A stretch of 64,000 nucleotides of DNA from Phycisphaerales bacterium (GCA_029260295.1 JAJDDN010000007.1:186001-250000), one strand, 5' to 3'. Numbered from the stretch's first letter, positions 37,280-47,896 are shown. Numbers and translations: made by a program. The notes: generated by a model from the sequence alone, not told the origin.

Positions 37280-39154
37280 ATGAGTACCAACACGCAAAAC
37301 CAACCGACGCTCGACCCCGCCGCCACCCTCGATGACCGCTTTTGTGCGGCGATCCGCGTGGTGGTTCCCGATCTGCCAGACGACCAGGTCAAGGCCCACA
37401 TCGGCCCGTCGCGCCAACCCAAGTTCGGGGACTTTCAGTCCAACTGCGCCATGCCGATCGCCAAGCGCGTCGGGATGAAACCTCGGGATCTGGCGGCCAA
37501 AATAATCGAGGCTATTGATGTTTCGGGGATCGCCCAGCCGCTGAGCGAAGAGTCAATCGCCGGACCAGGGTTTATCAATGTGTCGCTGCTCCCAGAAGCG
37601 TTGGGATCGGCACTGGGGGCATTGGATTCCGATGAACTCGGGATCACGCCTCCGGCTCATCCAAAGACAATCGTCGTCGATGTCTGCGGGGTCAATCTCG
37701 CCAAACAGATGCATGTCGGCCACCTCCGCTCAACGGTCATCGGCGACGCGATCGCAAGAGTCCAGGAACGCCTTGGCCACTGCGTCAAGCGCCAGAGCCA
37801 TGTTGGGGACTGGGGTCGCCCGATCGCGATGGTTGTTGAAGAACTGGCCGTGATGGAAGACGCGGGGACTGATTTGTCCACAATATCGCTCGCTGAACTC
37901 AACGCGATCTACAAAGTAGTCGGGGCCAAATGCAAGGCCGAAACCAAAGCCCTTGAGATCATCATGAAAGTTGGCGGGCACGCCAAGGCGGAAATCGAAC
38001 TCGAAGAACGCATCGCCGACGCCGACGCAGCAATGGACAAAGCCAAGGCTCGGCTCGTGGCATTGCAGTCCGGAGATGAACGATCCGTCCGGCTCTGGCA
38101 GTTGATCTACGACATCACCATGACCGCATGCCTGGCAACCTGCCAGCGGCTCAACACCAACATCACCGACGAACACAGCGCCGGCGAATCGACCTACCGC
38201 GATGAACTCGGGCCGCTGGTTCAGGATCTGATCGACCGAAAGATCGCCGTCGAAGACGACGGGGCGTTGGTTGTCCGCTGCGAGGGCATCAAGGAACCGA
38301 CCATCATCCGCAAGCGGGACGGCGGGTTCTTGTACGCGACGACCGACCTTGCCGCGATCAAACGACGCGTAGGCAAACTCGGCGGCGACGAGGTTGTGTA
38401 CTGCGTCGATTCGCGCCAGGGGCTTCATTTCAAGCAGGTCTTTGCTGCGGCCCACAAAGCCGGGTACGACAAGAACGCATCGGGAACTGACGCGGTGCTC
38501 GTACACACCATGTTCGGGACGATCTTCGGCGAGGACAACAAGCCGCTCAAATCACGGTCTGGCGAGAACCTGAACCTGAGCGACCTGCTCGACGAGGCGG
38601 TCGCGCGTGCTTCGGCATCGGTCGCCGAGAAGAACCCGGATATGCCTGAATCTGAGCGTCAACCGATCAGCGAGGCCGTCGCGATGGCGGCGGTCAAGTA
38701 CGCGGATCTCTCGACCGAGCGGATCAAGGACTATGTGTTCAGCTTCGACCGGATGCTGGCCTTTGAAGGCGATACCGGGCCGTACATGTTGTACGCGATC
38801 GCCCGGGTCAAGAACATGCTCCGCAAGGCGGCGGATAAAGGCGTTGATGTCGATGCCGCAAAGAACGCCGAGTTCTCTATGGCCGACCCTGCCGAGCGTG
38901 CTTTGGCACTGATGGTGCTCCGCTACCCAACAATCATTCAAGCGACGGGCGACAATCACGAGCCCCACCGCTTGTGCGGCTACCTCTACGAACTCGCCTC
39001 GCTGTTCGCCAAGTTCTACGAGCAGTGCCCGGTCCTCAAAGACGGCGTCGATGAATCTACCCGGGACGGCCGATTGCGCCTGAGCATGCTTGCCCTCCGC
39101 GTGCTCCAGGACGGATGCAACACATTGGGCATCCCAACTGTCGAACGCATGTGA
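37280..39154 (+). CDS. argS: Arginyl-tRNA synthetase
   Basis: VDVCGVNLAKQMHVGHLRSTVIGDAI signature, GDWGRPI, FLYATTDLAAIKRR, C-terminal anticodon-binding domain. Confidence 0.95.
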   Translation: MSTNTQNQPTLDPAATLDDRFCAAIRVVVPDLPDDQVKAHIGPSRQPKFGDFQSNCAMPIAKRVGMKPRDLAAKIIEAIDVSGIAQPLSEESIAGPGFINVSLLPEALGSALGALDSDELGITPPAHPKTIVVDVCGVNLAKQMHVGHLRSTVIGDAIARVQERLGHCVKRQSHVGDWGRPIAMVVEELAVMEDAGTDLSTISLAELNAIYKVVGAKCKAETKALEIIMKVGGHAKAEIELEERIADADAAMDKAKARLVALQSGDERSVRLWQLIYDITMTACLATCQRLNTNITDEHSAGESTYRDELGPLVQDLIDRKIAVEDDGALVVRCEGIKEPTIIRKRDGGFLYATTDLAAIKRRVGKLGGDEVVYCVDSRQGLHFKQVFAAAHKAGYDKNASGTDAVLVHTMFGTIFGEDNKPLKSRSGENLNLSDLLDEAVARASASVAEKNPDMPESERQPISEAVAMAAVKYADLSTERIKDYVFSFDRMLAFEGDTGPYMLYAIARVKNMLRKAADKGVDVDAAKNAEFSMADPAERALALMVLRYPTIIQATGDNHEPHRLCGYLYELASLFAKFYEQCPVLKDGVDESTRDGRLRLSMLALRVLQDGCNTLGIPTVERM

Positions 39155-39167
39155 CCGTATGTAAAAA

Positions 39168-39194
39168 GCCGGCCCGCTTCGATGCGGGCCGGGC
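39168..39194. terminator. Bidirectional hairpin terminator between argS and a convergent porin gene
   Basis: GCCGGCCCGC-ttcgat-GCGGGCCGGGC flanked by AAAAA and a T-rich tract. Confidence 0.75.
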
Positions 39195-39221
39195 TTCCTA
39201 TTTATTCATATGTTTGATGAC

Positions 39222-40445
39222 TCAGAAAAGCAACTGGATCTGCGCCGTAACCGCGAACTGATCTGTAGTTGAATCCGGGAGCAGGTTCCCCCTGATCGAT
39301 ACGATGGATTCCGTTGTTGCATCTGGGTAGTGCTGGACTTCAAGGGTGAACTTGGCCGCGTGTGATTCGGGGATGATGTAGTGGTTCCAACCAACAGTGA
39401 ATGTGTTGAAGTCATTGGAACCCGATACACCCACCACTGTGGGGTTTGAATCCGATGGCATGATCAGATCCCAGCGTGCAAAGAACTCGTCGTGATCAGA
39501 AACGAACACGCCGCCCTGCAAGATGAAAGCACCATCGGTGAGTGTCATCGCACCGGTGTTCATAGAACGCCAGGTGCCCGCAGCAAAGAGATTCCACCCG
39601 TCACCGAGCAGCGACGCGTCTGCGGTGAATGTAGTCATCTCCGTTTGGGGAACTGTTGATGGGTTGGTATTGCCCATCCCCTGGTAGTTGGCGGCGGCCC
39701 CGAGCAGCAGCCCGCCGGTGGCACCGCGCCACGAGGTAAACTGCTTGTACTGAGACCATGACGCCTCGCCGAACTTCAGTTCACCGCGTGCGGTTACTGC
39801 GTAGTCCGCTTCGACCGCCGAGGAAAAGAAGGTATTGTCGGTCCCGAATCCGTCATTGAAGCTGCCGATCAGCCGCCAGTCGTCATCGGTTATAATTAGC
39901 TCAACACCCTGGGTGAAGTCTTGATTGATTGTTTCATTTGCAGCTGATCGGTCGGTCGCGAGCTGCTTCGATGAGGAGATATTTTCTTCTCGGATCAGCC
40001 CCGGCTTAAACTGACCCGCACGGAAGGTGACCGTGTCGCTGAGCTTCCATTTGAGGACTGCACTCTCAAGGGCCGCCCCGCCGGAGGACTGGCTAAAGGA
40101 AAACTTGATCTTGGCCGAGATGTCATCGGTGACCTTGCCCTCGATCCCGACCTTTGTCCGGCGAGTTGTGAATCCGAGCGTGAGATCGTTCTTCGGCCCC
40201 GCCAGCGTGGTGCTGTCATCGCCGCGTTTGTTGATGCTGTACCTGAACTGGGTGTGGATACTCACTTTAAGTGAATCGGGAACTGCCGATCCTAGCAATG
40301 AAAGGCTTTCGGATTCTGCTAGAGAATATGCGTGCGTAAGCTCGAGCAGCCGCTCGGATTCATCTCCCGCATTCGCGTTTCCGACCAAACTACCCGCCAG
40401 TGCAGCAACGATTGTGGCGTTCTTTAGGATCACATCAGACTCCAA
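39222..40445 (-). CDS. Porin, OprO/OprP-like
   Basis: Signal peptide; 'IHTQFRYSINKRGDD...LGFTTRRTKVGIEGKVTDDISAKIKFSF', beta-barrel pattern and terminal LLF. Confidence 0.75.
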   Translation of the reverse strand: MESDVILKNATIVAALAGSLVGNANAGDESERLLELTHAYSLAESESLSLLGSAVPDSLKVSIHTQFRYSINKRGDDSTTLAGPKNDLTLGFTTRRTKVGIEGKVTDDISAKIKFSFSQSSGGAALESAVLKWKLSDTVTFRAGQFKPGLIREENISSSKQLATDRSAANETINQDFTQGVELIITDDDWRLIGSFNDGFGTDNTFFSSAVEADYAVTARGELKFGEASWSQYKQFTSWRGATGGLLLGAAANYQGMGNTNPSTVPQTEMTTFTADASLLGDGWNLFAAGTWRSMNTGAMTLTDGAFILQGGVFVSDHDEFFARWDLIMPSDSNPTVVGVSGSNDFNTFTVGWNHYIIPESHAAKFTLEVQHYPDATTESIVSIRGNLLPDSTTDQFAVTAQIQLLF

Positions 40446-40617
40446 TTTCTAAAAGTATCACGACGAAGACCACAACTGACCTTCATGTATTGTTATAGCT
40501 CAGAATGAGACTCAAATGATAAAGCATCCGGTTAAATACTCTTAATGATTACCCCGCTGGCGGCTCCACTGATCCCCCCAGAAAGAGCCCGAATCTCAAT
40601 GGTACTCTAAAAAAGAA

Positions 40618-40643
40618 CGGGAGGGACCCGAAGGTCCCTCCCG
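40618..40643 (-). terminator. Intrinsic terminator of the upstream porin gene
   Basis: Perfect 11-bp stem CGGGAGGGACC-CGAA-GGTCCCTCCCG followed on the minus strand by TTCTTTTTT. Confidence 0.85.
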
Positions 40644-40685
40644 TGATTACATCAGATGATGTTGATCGTTGTCAGATTCGCAAAC

Positions 40686-41966
40686 TCAGAAGAGGAGCGA
40701 GAACTGGCCACGGATCATGAGATCGCTCTCAGTGGTTGGAGCAGTACCGCCAATGAAGCCGGTTGTCTGCATGTCACCAAAGCCACGGGTATCGAGGCCT
40801 GAGGTGTCATCGAGACCGAAGGATACATCGACCGAGAAACGGGCGGCGTATGACTCTGGCACGAGGTAGTAGTTGAAACCAACGGTGAATGTCGAGTAGG
40901 CATCGTCGTCGGTTGCTGCGAGTGGGGTGATTGCTGCCAAGTCATCATCAAGAATGATCATGTCGTAGCGAGCGAATGCTTCGAACTGCTCTGTGAAGAA
41001 CATGTTACCCTGGAGGACCAAACCGTCGTCGGTCTGGTCGGCGGAGCCACCAGCGATGAGGTCGTTGTCAACATTGGTGCTCTGGTATGAAGCAAAGACG
41101 CCCCAGCCGTCGCCTTCGTACTGCGCGTCGATTGTCCAAGCAGTAACGGTAGCGGTATCGATAGGAGCGAGTGATGGGTTGGTGTCACCAGCCTGTGACC
41201 AGTGGAAACCAGCACCGACGCGGAAGCCGGTGTTTGAGCCCTGCCATGAGGCGAAATCGCTGAACTGGTCCCAGTTGCCTGAGACGAGCCAGTCAAGACG
41301 ACCGCTGACAGAGAAATCTGATTCTGCACCGGAGGTGTAGAAAGTGTTTGCTGAGGCAGGGCCGTCAGCGAGCACTACGGTGAACTTCCACTCGTCGTCC
41401 GAGTAGTTCAGGCCGATGCCCTGAGCGTAGCCAACATCGAAGAACGAGTTGGTAAGTGAACGCTCAACACCCTGAGAGAACTCAGGAGCTACATTTGATT
41501 CCCAGCTGAATGGGTTCTTGAGCTGACCGAACAGGAATGTCCAGTTATCATCGAGGCCCCATGTGCCGTATGCTTCGCGGAGGGTTGCACCACCGTCGCC
41601 GCCTGCACCAGCTGATGCACCGTGATCGAAAGCACCACCGAAGTCAAACGAAACGTGACCTGTGATGTCAGTACCTTCAACGCCACCGCTCATACGAACC
41701 TGAGTACGCGGGGTTGAGAAACCAACAGTTGTGTCAGCGTCACCGAGAGTGGTGGTTACCACTTCGTCACGGCTGTCGTAGGTGTAACGGAACTGGGTAA
41801 AGATCGAAACATCGAGTGCCGAACCTGATGAACCGAGGAGGCTCGAACGGGTGTTGGCGTCGGCACGCAGCTCAGCTGCGTATGCACGATCGATGTCAAG
41901 TCCTGATTGAGCCAGCGCCGAGCCGCTCATGGTAACCAAAGCGATGGTTGTAATTGTCTTCTTCAT
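40686..41966 (-). CDS. Porin, OprO/OprP-like (paralog of the preceding gene)
   Basis: Signal peptide; 'IFTQFRYTYDSRDE...VGFSTPRTQVRMSGGVEGTDITGHVSFDF', terminal FSLLF; parallel to 39222..40445. Confidence 0.78.
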   Translation of the reverse strand: MKKTITTIALVTMSGSALAQSGLDIDRAYAAELRADANTRSSLLGSSGSALDVSIFTQFRYTYDSRDEVVTTTLGDADTTVGFSTPRTQVRMSGGVEGTDITGHVSFDFGGAFDHGASAGAGGDGGATLREAYGTWGLDDNWTFLFGQLKNPFSWESNVAPEFSQGVERSLTNSFFDVGYAQGIGLNYSDDEWKFTVVLADGPASANTFYTSGAESDFSVSGRLDWLVSGNWDQFSDFASWQGSNTGFRVGAGFHWSQAGDTNPSLAPIDTATVTAWTIDAQYEGDGWGVFASYQSTNVDNDLIAGGSADQTDDGLVLQGNMFFTEQFEAFARYDMIILDDDLAAITPLAATDDDAYSTFTVGFNYYLVPESYAARFSVDVSFGLDDTSGLDTRGFGDMQTTGFIGGTAPTTESDLMIRGQFSLLF

Positions 41967-42402
41967 TTCAGTGCTCCTTCTCGTTGGGCAGTGATTGTAA
42001 ATGTCTTTTCAAATGAACGAGCCGTAATCCGTACGACCCGCCTCTGACCGACTATAGGCCAGACTAACCTTCGTGAGTTTCATTATTCGACCTTTTGTTG
42101 GCACTAACTATCAATTTTAATCGCCTACAGACAAAATAATCAGCCAATACCCCTTTAAACACTCAAAACAGCCATAAACGCGCAAATCACGCATTTGAGT
42201 TTTCCACACTCTCCACGAGCCTCACCCTAAAATATAGCGTACATAGTGTCAAATTTCGATCTTTTCGACCACCTTGCCCCAAGACTGCACGCAACGGGAA
42301 CTGTTTAGATTCGATGAACTCTGCATTTTCACATTCAAACATCGCTCACACTTCTCTACAGTTGGTTGTCGCGATACGCATTCCTTTACACCGGAGCTCG
42401 TC

Positions 42403-43137
42403 ATGCCTCAATCTAAAGCCATACCACAGACACCCACTGAGCCACTAGTGGTGCTTGTTGTTGATGATGAGCCGGATTTGCGTGAACTGATCCAATACAA
42501 CCTCATTGAGTGTGGGCACTCGGTATTGACCGCCTGCGAGGGGATCTCCGCTCTTGAGCTTGCCCAATCAAAGCTCCCCGATGTCATTGTTCTCGATGTC
42601 ATGATGCCCGGACTGACTGGCATAGAGGTCGCCAAACGCCTGCGATCACAGACTCAAACGAGTTCGATCCCAATCATCATGCTGACGGCGAAGGCTGAAG
42701 AATCCCACGAACTCGAAGGGCTTCATGCCGGCGCCGACGATTACATCACAAAGCCATTCTCGATGCCCATCTTGATTGCCCGCATCAACTCGCTTGCACG
42801 CCGGACAAAAATAGACTCTGATACTGGTATAGCCCTCACGGTTGGTCCGGTATCGATCAATCTCAATGAGCACCAAGTCTTGATTGACCGGGAACCTATC
42901 CGTCTCACCATCACAGAGTTTCGGCTTCTGGCCACGCTCGTCCAATCCAAGGGCAAGGTCTTGACGAGGGCCAATCTCATCAGCCACGCGATCGGACCCG
43001 CTGTTACAGTGACGCCCCGGACGGTCGATGTTCACATCACCGCTCTGAGAAAGAAACTCGGCAACCAAGGCGTACTGATCTCAACGGTACGGGCGGTCGG
43101 ATATCGGATCGATGAACCTGATACCACTCCGAGTTGA
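42403..43137 (+). CDS. OmpR/PhoB-family response regulator
   Basis: VVDDEPDLRELIQYNL, DVIVLDVMMPGLTG, LTAKAEE, KPFSMPIL; winged helix TPRTVDVHITALRKKLG...VRAVGYRI. Confidence 0.95.
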   Translation: MPQSKAIPQTPTEPLVVLVVDDEPDLRELIQYNLIECGHSVLTACEGISALELAQSKLPDVIVLDVMMPGLTGIEVAKRLRSQTQTSSIPIIMLTAKAEESHELEGLHAGADDYITKPFSMPILIARINSLARRTKIDSDTGIALTVGPVSINLNEHQVLIDREPIRLTITEFRLLATLVQSKGKVLTRANLISHAIGPAVTVTPRTVDVHITALRKKLGNQGVLISTVRAVGYRIDEPDTTPS

Positions 43138-43153
43138 TGCTATATATAAGTAG

Positions 43154-44512
43154 ATGGAATCACACAACACCCCAGCACAAACCTCCAGCAGCAGCCCCCC
43201 AAACACGGGGGACACGGATGGGTGGCCGCTCCCGGCATCCATTCTGGCCGGCTCGATCATTGTCAGCTTCTTCCAGCCCATATTTCTTGCTGTTTCACTC
43301 GTCGCATTGATATGGCTCGGAGTTTTGCACCGAGCTTACTCTCGCCGCTTGGTTGGATTGGGGGCCAGGTATCGTCATTCCCATGACGAGATCAGGCACG
43401 CCCAACACTTGGCGGCTCGGATCGGATCAATCCTCGACTCTGCAGATGTCCCCATCCTGGCAACCAATAATGACGGCTCGATAATCCAGGCCAACTTTGC
43501 CGCCAAATCTATACTCGGATCCGGGCGCCCCCTCATAGGCGAACACTTTGATTCACTCATCACGCAGAGTGCCGTACATGAACTCGAGCGGCTCGCACGA
43601 TCCGGTGAGTCCGGGCACGCCCGCCTCCAACTCCCGGTCGGGAGCGACATGCGTATCTTTGATGTCGCGGCCGATCCCATCGCCAGTTCGCGGGGGTCGG
43701 TTTGCACATTCACTGACATCACAGAACTCTCGCGATCGGAGGCGCTCAAGGCTGACTTTGCTGCAAACGCAAGCCACGAGCTCCGCACACCGATCGCATC
43801 GATCATCGGTGCTGTCCAAACCCTCGAAGGCCCAGCAAAGGATGACCCCGCGATGATCCAGCGGCTGATCCAGATGATTTCGTCCAATGCATCACGGCTA
43901 GATCTCATAGTCAAGGACCTGCTTGATCTCTCGAAACTCGAATCGACTCTTGTCCCCGTTGTTCTGAGCCGTATCGACCTGGCCGAGCTGGTCGAGCAGA
44001 ACTCGTTGCCGTTCTTTTCTGTATGCCAGCGCAGGGGGCTGACTATCGAGACTCGGATTGATTCCGATTGCTCAGTCATCACTTCGGATGAGTCGATGCT
44101 CGAACTGATCTTACGGAACCTGATCGGAAACGCGACCAAGTTCGCCCATGAGAACACCACCATTACGATCCACGCCGAGCCGATCACCCTCGGGATTGAT
44201 CCAGCAAGCCCGCCGCCCGACGGGCTTGCCGGAGCATTAGGTGTTCGCATTGGTGTCCGCGACAAGGGGATCGGGATCCCGTTCTCACAGCAGCAGAGAA
44301 TCTTTGAACGCTTTTATCAGGTCGATGAAGCACGCGACGGGTCCTCTGCGCGGCGTGGCACCGGGCTCGGGCTGGCGATCGTCAAGCACGCCGCCAGAAC
44401 CCTGGGAGGGAACATCAGGCTCAAAAGCATCCACCAGCAAGGGACCACCATGATTGTGGAACTCCCCGGTTGCCTGAGCGGCATGGGCGATACCGCCGAT
44501 TCAACACCCTGA
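43154..44512 (+). CDS. PhoR-like sensor histidine kinase (TM + PAS)
   Basis: DFAANASHELRTPIASIIGAVQTL, NLIGNATKFA, DKGIGIPFSQQQRIFERFYQVD, GTGLGLAIVKH. Confidence 0.94.
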   Translation: MESHNTPAQTSSSSPPNTGDTDGWPLPASILAGSIIVSFFQPIFLAVSLVALIWLGVLHRAYSRRLVGLGARYRHSHDEIRHAQHLAARIGSILDSADVPILATNNDGSIIQANFAAKSILGSGRPLIGEHFDSLITQSAVHELERLARSGESGHARLQLPVGSDMRIFDVAADPIASSRGSVCTFTDITELSRSEALKADFAANASHELRTPIASIIGAVQTLEGPAKDDPAMIQRLIQMISSNASRLDLIVKDLLDLSKLESTLVPVVLSRIDLAELVEQNSLPFFSVCQRRGLTIETRIDSDCSVITSDESMLELILRNLIGNATKFAHENTTITIHAEPITLGIDPASPPPDGLAGALGVRIGVRDKGIGIPFSQQQRIFERFYQVDEARDGSSARRGTGLGLAIVKHAARTLGGNIRLKSIHQQGTTMIVELPGCLSGMGDTADSTP

Positions 44513-44656
44513 GCGTCGATCACATCCCACAAAGAGCCCACATCAGCGGGTATGGTGGCTTATCATTTGTGCCGGTCAATTTAGTCTGATCACAACCCGG
44601 TTCTCGGACCACAGTTGAGTGCCGATTCACCCGATACCTACCTATATACAGATCGC

Positions 44657-47092
44657 ATGGCCAAAGACCCCTCCAAACCAAGTTCAAAGACCGGCCCCAA
44701 GTCCACCAGTAAGGCCGGCCCTCGCAACGGATCAACGCCGAGGCGTTCGACTGTTCGCATCGCAAACAAACCGATCCGCCAGCAGCTCGCTGATCTGATC
44801 GCATCCCCCAATCTGTTCTGGGGTATCGTGGCCCTGCTCGGGTTCGTGCTCATCGTCGGATCGATCACTAACTGGACACGCGGCCAGCTCCTCGTCTCGG
44901 TCGGGCAGGTGATGCAGGACACCCGGACATCGCGGGTCGAGTTCAACACCGAAGATATTCAGCAAACACAGATGCATCAGCAAGCCGCGCGTCTCAATGT
45001 GCCGAGAATCCATAACGCGGATCTGCCGGTGCTCGAAGAGATCCGCGCGTCGCTGGCCAACCTCCCACGCACGCTCGGCGGGGTGGCCTCGCTTGACGAA
45101 GTAGACCGAGATATCCGTGTCCGATTCGGGCTCTCCGAAGAATCATTTACCACGCTCCGCGAAACCGCGGCTCAAGAAGCGAGCCTCAAACTCTGGAGCG
45201 ATCAGGTCAACACGCTCGACGAGATCCTCCGCCGTCGCCCGCTGCTCGACCGCCAGACCTGGCAGCGCGCTACGCAAGAAGGACTCAACACACAGATCGA
45301 GCTCCGGTTCGGTCCCGCTGAAGAAGGCATCCAACCTCCCGCACGGATCAGCCGCGACGACGCGATCAATATCGACAACACCGACCAGTTCAAAGCCGAG
45401 ATCGAACGCATGGTCCGGATCGCAGGATTCGCCGGCCCGGTCGATGCTGTAGTTCTCAACCGTTTGAGCTTCGAAACCCGGCCGACCTTCGCCTTTGACG
45501 AATCCACAACCGCCGCGACCCAAGAAGCCTCGGCCGATCGGATCCAGCCGGTACGCCGGGCGATTACTGTCGGCCAGCGGATTTATGCACGCGGGGATGT
45601 GCTTGAACAAGCCGCCTTTGAACTCGCCAAGACCGAGATCGAGCAGTTCTCAAAGCAGGGCAACATGTCCCGGCGTGTGCTCAAGTTCTTGTCTGTGTAT
45701 GGCATGGTCGCGATGCTCGGCGTTATCCTCGCCGGTTACATCTATATGTACTGCCCGCGGATCGCTCGGCGTCCCGCCCGGACAGGATGGCTGACGGGGA
45801 TGATTGCCGCGTGTGTTTTTTCGGCGTGTGTGCTGAGTGTCTTTGATCCAAGGCTCATCTGGCTCGCCTCGATTACCCCGGTGGTTCTTGTCGCGATCTT
45901 GGTGTGCATCGCGTACGAACAGCGCACCGCACTGGCGGTCTGCGGGATCACCGCGATCCTCGTAGGGCTCGCCCTCAAAATGCACACCGGAATGTTCGTC
46001 CTGATGCTCGTCGGATCGGCGGGCGCGATCGCTCAGCTCAAAGAAATCCGCGACCGCCGAACAATCATCCGCATGTCGCTGGTGATCTCCGGCGTGCTGA
46101 CAGTCGTCGCGGTATTCGACCAGTTTATCTCGCTGCCAACAGTCGGGGTCGGGGGATCCGAGATCCTGCGTCCATTGGTCGGCGCCTCTGTACAGGCCGG
46201 GATTTCTGGGTTGCTCGCGGGCGGGATCGCGTTGTTTATCCTGCCGTTCATCGAAAAAATCTTTGATATATCGACGGGCATGACGCTCATCGAGCTTCGT
46301 GATCCAAAGCAGCCATTGCTCCGTGAACTCCAGCAGCGCGCGCCGGGGACCTACAACCACTCGCTCAATGTCGCTTCGATCGCCGAGAGCGCGGCCGAGT
46401 CAATCGGTGCAGACGCGCTGCTGACCTATGTGGGTTGCTTGTACCACGACATCGGGAAGATGAATAAACCAGACTACTTCATAGAGAACCAATCCGGCGG
46501 ACCAAACAAGCATGACAAGCTCAACCCCGCGATGTCGCTCTTGGTCATCGTCGGCCATGTCAAGGACGGCGTAGAGATGGCCCGCGAGAACGGGCTGCCA
46601 AAGTCGCTCCACCACTTCATCGACGCCCACCACGGGACAACTCTAGTTGAATATTTCTATCGCCGTGCCAAGGAACTCGCGGCCCAAGCAGACGAGGAAC
46701 GCTCGCCAGAGCAGATCATCGCCGACAACGACGGCGACCAGTTCCCCGACGAGGTGGACTACCGCTATCCGGGCCCTAAGCCACAGACCAAAGAGGTCGC
46801 GATCGTGATGTTGTCTGATGCCGTCGAGAGCGCGACGCGGACGCTGACCGAGCCGACCCCCTCACGCATCGATGCGCTCGTGCGGTCGCTTGCCAACAAA
46901 CGATTGATGGACGGGCAGTTCGATGAATGCAACCTGAACTTCCGCGAGCTCAAAACAATCTGCGATTCGATTTCCAAGACCGTCGCAAGCATCTATCACG
47001 GCCGCATCCGCTATTCCGCCGAGCCCGACGAGCCAAAACGCGGGAGCGATACCGGAACGCCGCAGAAGACCCAAACCGACAAATCCGCCTAG
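44657..47092 (+). CDS. 7TM-HD family phosphohydrolase (PgpH-like, candidate cyclic-di-AMP phosphodiesterase)
   Basis: Extracellular 7TMR-HDED region, TM block, HD domain GTYNHSLNVASIAESAAESIGAD..YVGCLYHDIGKMNKPDYF...HHGTTLVEYFYRRA. Confidence 0.9.
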   Translation: MAKDPSKPSSKTGPKSTSKAGPRNGSTPRRSTVRIANKPIRQQLADLIASPNLFWGIVALLGFVLIVGSITNWTRGQLLVSVGQVMQDTRTSRVEFNTEDIQQTQMHQQAARLNVPRIHNADLPVLEEIRASLANLPRTLGGVASLDEVDRDIRVRFGLSEESFTTLRETAAQEASLKLWSDQVNTLDEILRRRPLLDRQTWQRATQEGLNTQIELRFGPAEEGIQPPARISRDDAINIDNTDQFKAEIERMVRIAGFAGPVDAVVLNRLSFETRPTFAFDESTTAATQEASADRIQPVRRAITVGQRIYARGDVLEQAAFELAKTEIEQFSKQGNMSRRVLKFLSVYGMVAMLGVILAGYIYMYCPRIARRPARTGWLTGMIAACVFSACVLSVFDPRLIWLASITPVVLVAILVCIAYEQRTALAVCGITAILVGLALKMHTGMFVLMLVGSAGAIAQLKEIRDRRTIIRMSLVISGVLTVVAVFDQFISLPTVGVGGSEILRPLVGASVQAGISGLLAGGIALFILPFIEKIFDISTGMTLIELRDPKQPLLRELQQRAPGTYNHSLNVASIAESAAESIGADALLTYVGCLYHDIGKMNKPDYFIENQSGGPNKHDKLNPAMSLLVIVGHVKDGVEMARENGLPKSLHHFIDAHHGTTLVEYFYRRAKELAAQADEERSPEQIIADNDGDQFPDEVDYRYPGPKPQTKEVAIVMLSDAVESATRTLTEPTPSRIDALVRSLANKRLMDGQFDECNLNFRELKTICDSISKTVASIYHGRIRYSAEPDEPKRGSDTGTPQKTQTDKSA

Positions 47093-47103
47093 CGGGAGAC
47101 TCG

Positions 47104-47259
47104 TTAGCCCTTGCGTTTTTTGGATTGGTTGTGGGTATTGCCCTTCATCTTGCCGCTCGATTTCTTGGTTCCCATCTCGGTGAACATAGCGATCACGCTC
47201 ACGATGGTAAACAGAACAACGATCCCCAGAACAATCAGCAATATCAGATTCATCGACAT
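47104..47259 (-). CDS. 51-aa small membrane protein with basic tail (not in supplied ORF track)
   Basis: Manual translation: MSMNLILLIVLGIVVLFTIVSVIAMFTEMGTKKSSGKMKGNTHNQSKKRKG*; SD GGAAGGAA upstream. Confidence 0.6.
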   Translation of the reverse strand: MSMNLILLIVLGIVVLFTIVSVIAMFTEMGTKKSSGKMKGNTHNQSKKRKG

Positions 47260-47317
47260 ATCAGATTCCTTCCGCTGTCAGTATACCAGATATTCTCGCA
47301 GCGCCAAGACGCAAATA

Positions 47318-47896
47318 CTACTCGCCCATGAGTTCTTTGTTGAACGCCTTGGTTCCGCCCGGAGCGAGCGTAAACCATTGCCACCCATCGGTCCCCACAA
47401 GCTGGCGGGCGACGATGTTGATCTGCCCGATATGGAAGCTGTAGTGGTCGATCTGACGGACAACCGCGGCATGAACCGGGTGCTCAACCTTGCGGATCGT
47501 GACGATCTTCGACAAGTCCTCAGCCGTCAACAAATCAATCGCCCCAAAGAGCGTTGACCACCCCAACTCCCACCGCTCCATGATCTTGGCGCGTTCGTCA
47601 GCGGTGTGCTGAGCAGGCGGATCAAACTCGGTGTCCCGATCCCGATTTGCTTTCTCGCCGTCGGTGGTCAAGAAATCCGTCCACCGGCTGAGCATGTTGC
47701 CCGCGAGGTGATTGGCGATGACCGCGCACGAGTTGAGCCCCGGCGCGAGGATTGTGAAAAACTGCTCATCGCTGAGTTGATTGAACGCATGTTCGCCGAA
47801 TGCCTTTTGTCGTTCAATGACCTGCCGCCAAGTTGCGAGCTCACCAAGGGGGGCACAAGATGTAAGACTATCAATATTTGGCTTTTTTTGCATCAT
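47318..47896 (-). CDS. DinB-family protein (DUF1572-like)
   Basis: LNSCAVIANHLAGNMLSRWTDFLTTDGEK...HPVHAAVVRQIDHYSFHIGQINIVARQLVG. Confidence 0.85.
   Translation of the reverse strand: MMQKKPNIDSLTSCAPLGELATWRQVIERQKAFGEHAFNQLSDEQFFTILAPGLNSCAVIANHLAGNMLSRWTDFLTTDGEKANRDRDTEFDPPAQHTADERAKIMERWELGWSTLFGAIDLLTAEDLSKIVTIRKVEHPVHAAVVRQIDHYSFHIGQINIVARQLVGTDGWQWFTLAPGGTKAFNKELMGE

Noticed and set aside
38480-38640. Possible insertion in ArgRS
   Set aside because: Sequence follows normal class I ArgRS order (FGTIFGEDNKPLKSRSGENLNLSDLL).
42060-42260. AT-rich intergenic stretch upstream of the PhoB-like gene as a mobile element
   Set aside because: Short, no ORF, no inverted repeats; more consistent with a promoter region between divergent genes.
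43375-44265. 296-aa minus-strand ORF
   Set aside because: Antisense to a clear histidine kinase with all catalytic boxes.
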